A stretch of DNA of 17,349 bases from Flavobacteriales bacterium UBA3431 (GTDB taxonomy: Bacteria > Bacteroidota > Bacteroidia > Flavobacteriales > Schleiferiaceae), in assembly GCA_002381225.1 (NCBI GenBank), contig DFSS01000025.1:3564-20912 (forward strand), in the 5' to 3' direction. Under the pieces are notes generated by a model, which saw only the letters and a program-made list of their open reading frames with translations, ran no database searches and was not told the origin of the DNA. Below are positions 15,542 through 17,349 of this stretch, one piece after another. The first letter of the stretch is position 1. The number at the start of each line of letters is the position of its first letter. Both the position numbers and the translations under genes were made by a program.

Positions 15542-15576
15542 AACGAGGGTATAAAAAATCTTTCTGAATTCGGCTG

Positions 15577-15584
15577 CAAAGGTA
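15577..15584 (-). promoter_or_regulatory. TACCTTTG -7 box for atpD-atpC
   Basis: An exact TAnnTTTG match lies in the 55-bp gap between the upstream membrane protein gene and atpD, leaving a leader of about 30 nt. It is the best candidate for the atpDC promoter. No clear TTTG -33 box is seen 17-21 bp upstream. Confidence 0.55.
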
Positions 15585-15596
15585 CTAATCAGATGG

Positions 15597-16307
15597 TTAA
15601 GAACGCATCTTTTCGTACAAGAAATAATGGGTCAAAGCCAACAGGGGGAAGGTGATAATTCTCAAAACCCCATTGAATGCGCCATCCAGGCTTAAAACGA
15701 CCAAAAGCAGGAGCGAAAAAAGCACCCACGGACCAAATTGCTGGCGTCCACGTGCCACACTTTGGCGAATGGAGCCAAAGAAGCTCTGGTGCTCAAAAAC
15801 CCGAATAAACCACGCTTGCAGGCTGAGTGCGGTCATCGCCAAGGCAAGCAGGGCTACCGCCAGACCCAGAAAACGGGACCGCATCCAATCGATGTCGTTC
15901 AGAAGCATATCCATGAGAAGTTCCGGATCATCCCCTGCCTCGCGCTGAATCGCTTCCATCGCCGCCGCCGTATTCGAATCGAGGAAAAGGGCGACCAGCA
16001 ACACGAGTAGGACGGAACCCAGGGCCATTTGGCAAAGCAGCATGAGTCCCAGCGTGCCAGCATGAACAAAGCCTTTTCCCACGGCCATCCACTGAGGTTT
16101 CTCGTCCCAACGGCTGAAGATCCCCGTTTGGGCTGCGATCGCGACCCCCATGTACAAGGCAGGTAGCACGAAATAGCTCAAAAAGAAAGGCAAAACCGGA
16201 ATGAAGCGCCCAAGGCTCGCCGCGATGTACGCGAGAAAGCCAAATAGCATAAAGTGACGGGGCGCCTGAACAAAAGTGGCCCAAGCGTTTTTAATTGCAG
16301 ATACCAT
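15597..16307 (-). CDS. Unrecognised multi-pass membrane protein
   Basis: The 236-residue protein has about five to six hydrophobic segments, at roughly residues 19-45, 47-60, 85-108, 148-166, 193-209 and 213-229. A polar, acidic loop (DSNTAAAMEAIQREAGDDPELL) lies near residues 110-130. A short amphipathic N-terminus (MVSAIKNAWATFVQAPRHF) precedes the first segment, and IRQSVARGRQQFGPW lies before the last pair. I do not recognise a named family with confidence; the layout recalls small integral-membrane DUFs of the DUF975/DUF4013 kind, but I see no defining motif. The ATG at 16307 is used; a longer open frame to 16442 runs through the divergent ribF and is rejected. It lies upstream of atpD on the same strand, but that operon probably has its own promoter. 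Confidence 0.7.
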   Translation of the reverse strand: MVSAIKNAWATFVQAPRHFMLFGFLAYIAASLGRFIPVLPFFLSYFVLPALYMGVAIAAQTGIFSRWDEKPQWMAVGKGFVHAGTLGLMLLCQMALGSVLLVLLVALFLDSNTAAAMEAIQREAGDDPELLMDMLLNDIDWMRSRFLGLAVALLALAMTALSLQAWFIRVFEHQSFFGSIRQSVARGRQQFGPWVLFSLLLLVVLSLDGAFNGVLRIITFPLLALTHYFLYEKMRS

Positions 16308-16310
16308 GAT

Positions 16311-16335
16311 GCAAAGATGGCTTCGATATCTTTGC
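16311..16335. promoter_or_regulatory. Inverted repeat with -7-like boxes on both strands, between ribF and the membrane protein gene
   Basis: GCAAAGAT (16311-16318) and ATCTTTGC (16328-16335) are perfect inverted arms around a 9-nt spacer. On the plus strand the right arm forms TATCTTTG (16327-16334), an exact -7 box 18 nt before the ribF GTG. On the minus strand the left arm forms CATCTTTG (16319-16312), one base off, 4 nt before the membrane protein ATG. The two promoters thus overlap and could compete or share a regulator. Confidence 0.45.
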
Positions 16336-16352
16336 CAAACATCTTTGGCTTC

Positions 16353-17300
16353 GTGCAATCCTTCCCATCCATCTCCCAATTTCCTACACAGTCGGCGGCT
16401 GTAGCGACCACCGGAACTTTTGACGGAGTGCACGCAGGCCACCAGGCCATCCTAAAGCGCTTAGTGGCCTCGGCCCAGGAAGTGGGTGGGCCCTCTGTTT
16501 TGATCACGTTTGATCCGCACCCTCGGCGTTTGATTCACCCTGAATTTCCTCTCGAGCTCCTTACCACCGTGGAGGAGCGGGCCGAACTCCTCGCTGAGCT
16601 GGGACTGGATTTTCTGATCGTCCAACCCTTCACCCTGGAGTTCTCCAAAACCGAATCCATTGACTTTGTTCGCCGATTGCTCGTCGAGAAAGTGGGGGTT
16701 AAGCGTCTCATAATTGGGCATGACCACCGTTTTGGCCGAAATCGCGAGGGCTCCTTCGAGCACCTCCGTGAATTTGCCCCGGTGTATGGATTTCAAGTGG
16801 AGGAAATCCCTGCGCTAGATATTGAGGCGATGCACGTTTCATCGACGCAAATTCGGCAAGCCTTGAAGGAGGGCGAAATGGACAAGGCCACTTTGGCGTT
16901 GACGCGCCCGTATTTCGTCACGGGCGAAGTCGTTCAGGGCAGACAAATTGGCCGAACCATCGGTTTCCCCACCGCCAACATTGGTGGACTGCACCCCGAC
17001 AAACTCTTACCCGCTCAAGGGGTCTATGCCGTGCGCGTGGACTTACTTGATCAGCCGGCATCCCCGGCTACGCGGGGCCTCCCCGCGGTGGCCAATTACG
17101 GCCATCGTCCGAGCATAGAGCCAGGTTTAGCAGTCCTGGAAGCCCATCTTTTGGAGGGCGGTCAGGACCTCTATGGCCAACGAATTCGCGTGCATTTTAT
17201 CGACCGGCTTCGAGGGGAATATACCTTTCCAAACCGGGAAGCGTTAGTCGCCCAAATCGCCAAAGACGCGGACGAGGCGAGGAAGGTGCTGGGAAGCTAG
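16353..17300 (+). CDS. ribF: Bifunctional riboflavin kinase / FMN adenylyltransferase (FAD synthetase)
   Basis: RibF phosphorylates riboflavin to FMN, then adenylates it to FAD. The N-terminal nucleotidyltransferase domain has GTFDGVHAGHQ (21-31), ITFDPHPRR, VGHDHRFG-type IIGHDHRFGRNREG, and VSSTQIRQAL. The C-terminal kinase domain has GRQIGRTIGFPTANI (GFPTAN at 204-209), VANYGHRPS, LEAHLL and DLYGQRIRVHFIDRLRGE. I choose the GTG at 16353 (315 residues). It puts 20 residues before GTFDGVH, as in other Bacteroidota RibF, with an alignable start (xxSFPSISQF), and it lies 18 nt after a TATCTTTG box. The in-frame ATG at 16317 would lie upstream of that box and is an alternative. The TAG stop is inside the first copy of a tandem repeat. 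Confidence 0.95.
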   Translation: MQSFPSISQFPTQSAAVATTGTFDGVHAGHQAILKRLVASAQEVGGPSVLITFDPHPRRLIHPEFPLELLTTVEERAELLAELGLDFLIVQPFTLEFSKTESIDFVRRLLVEKVGVKRLIIGHDHRFGRNREGSFEHLREFAPVYGFQVEEIPALDIEAMHVSSTQIRQALKEGEMDKATLALTRPYFVTGEVVQGRQIGRTIGFPTANIGGLHPDKLLPAQGVYAVRVDLLDQPASPATRGLPAVANYGHRPSIEPGLAVLEAHLLEGGQDLYGQRIRVHFIDRLRGEYTFPNREALVAQIAKDADEARKVLGS

Positions 17301-17346
17301 AGGGCTCGGGCTGCGCCCTGAAGCTAGATAGCTCGCGCTTTGCGCT
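17293..17346 (+). repeat. 27-bp imperfect tandem repeat, two units, at the end of ribF
   Basis: Units 17293-17319 and 17320-17346 agree at 21 of 27 positions. Both begin GAAGCTAGA; the first holds the ribF stop codon. Each unit can fold: unit 1 pairs AGGGC with GCCCT, and unit 2 pairs GCGC with GCGC around TTT. No T-tract follows, so it is not a standard terminator. The array may continue past the window end. Confidence 0.75.
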
Positions 17347-17349
17347 GTG

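Noticed and set aside
16308..16442. 45-residue extension of the membrane protein
   Set aside because: It runs through the start of ribF on the other strand; the ATG at 16307 gives a sensible N-terminus before the first membrane segment.

Overview
The window is a gene-dense, roughly 56-57% GC chromosomal segment of a Bacteroidota bacterium, probably of the order Flavobacteriales (Schleiferiaceae/Cryomorphaceae-like; this finer placement is a guess). The evidence is a set of lineage-typical gene forms: a DAHP synthase-chorismate mutase fusion, a MurF-alanine racemase fusion, an ATP synthase epsilon subunit lacking its C-terminal domain, a thymidine kinase lacking most of its zinc-site cysteines, a DUF4271-hemD-rnpA cluster, atpD-atpC standing apart from other ATP synthase genes, and repeated copies of the Bacteroidota -7 promoter box TAnnTTTG. 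No mobile element, CRISPR array, tRNA or rRNA gene was seen.

Layout. At 1-173 (minus) is the start of an exported protein that runs off the left edge. At 311-4118 (minus) is a tightly overlapping series read in the order aroF/chorismate mutase fusion, recJ, trmB, alkyltransferase-like protein. At 4178-5578 (minus) a conserved Bacteroidota protein of unknown function is followed by rsmI. A 55-bp divergent gap separates it from a plus-strand series at 5634-9746: tdk, murF-alr, O-antigen ligase-like membrane protein, each overlapping the next. This series meets rnpA tail to tail, with overlapping stop codons. The minus-strand series hemD-rnpA is preceded by a DUF4271 membrane protein (9743-11545). 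Next are a TonB-dependent receptor (11685-13739), a strong intrinsic terminator, atpD-atpC (13800-15541) and an unrecognised membrane protein (15597-16307), all on the minus strand. ribF (16353-17300) diverges from the membrane protein. The window ends in a hairpin-forming tandem repeat.

The genes are mostly housekeeping: aromatic amino acid entry, DNA repair/recombination, tRNA and rRNA modification, thymidine salvage, cell-wall precursor and D-alanine supply, surface polysaccharide, tetrapyrrole synthesis, tRNA 5' maturation, ATP synthesis and flavin cofactors. Nothing here looks like an undescribed defence or mobile system. The observations most worth following are the recurring TACCTTTG-type boxes, three of which lie 4-5 nt from a start codon and suggest leaderless mRNAs; an inverted repeat that places -7-like boxes on both strands between ribF and its divergent neighbour; a terminator wedged 10 nt before the TonB receptor start; the conserved unknown coiled-coil/linker protein upstream of rsmI; and the repeat after ribF.
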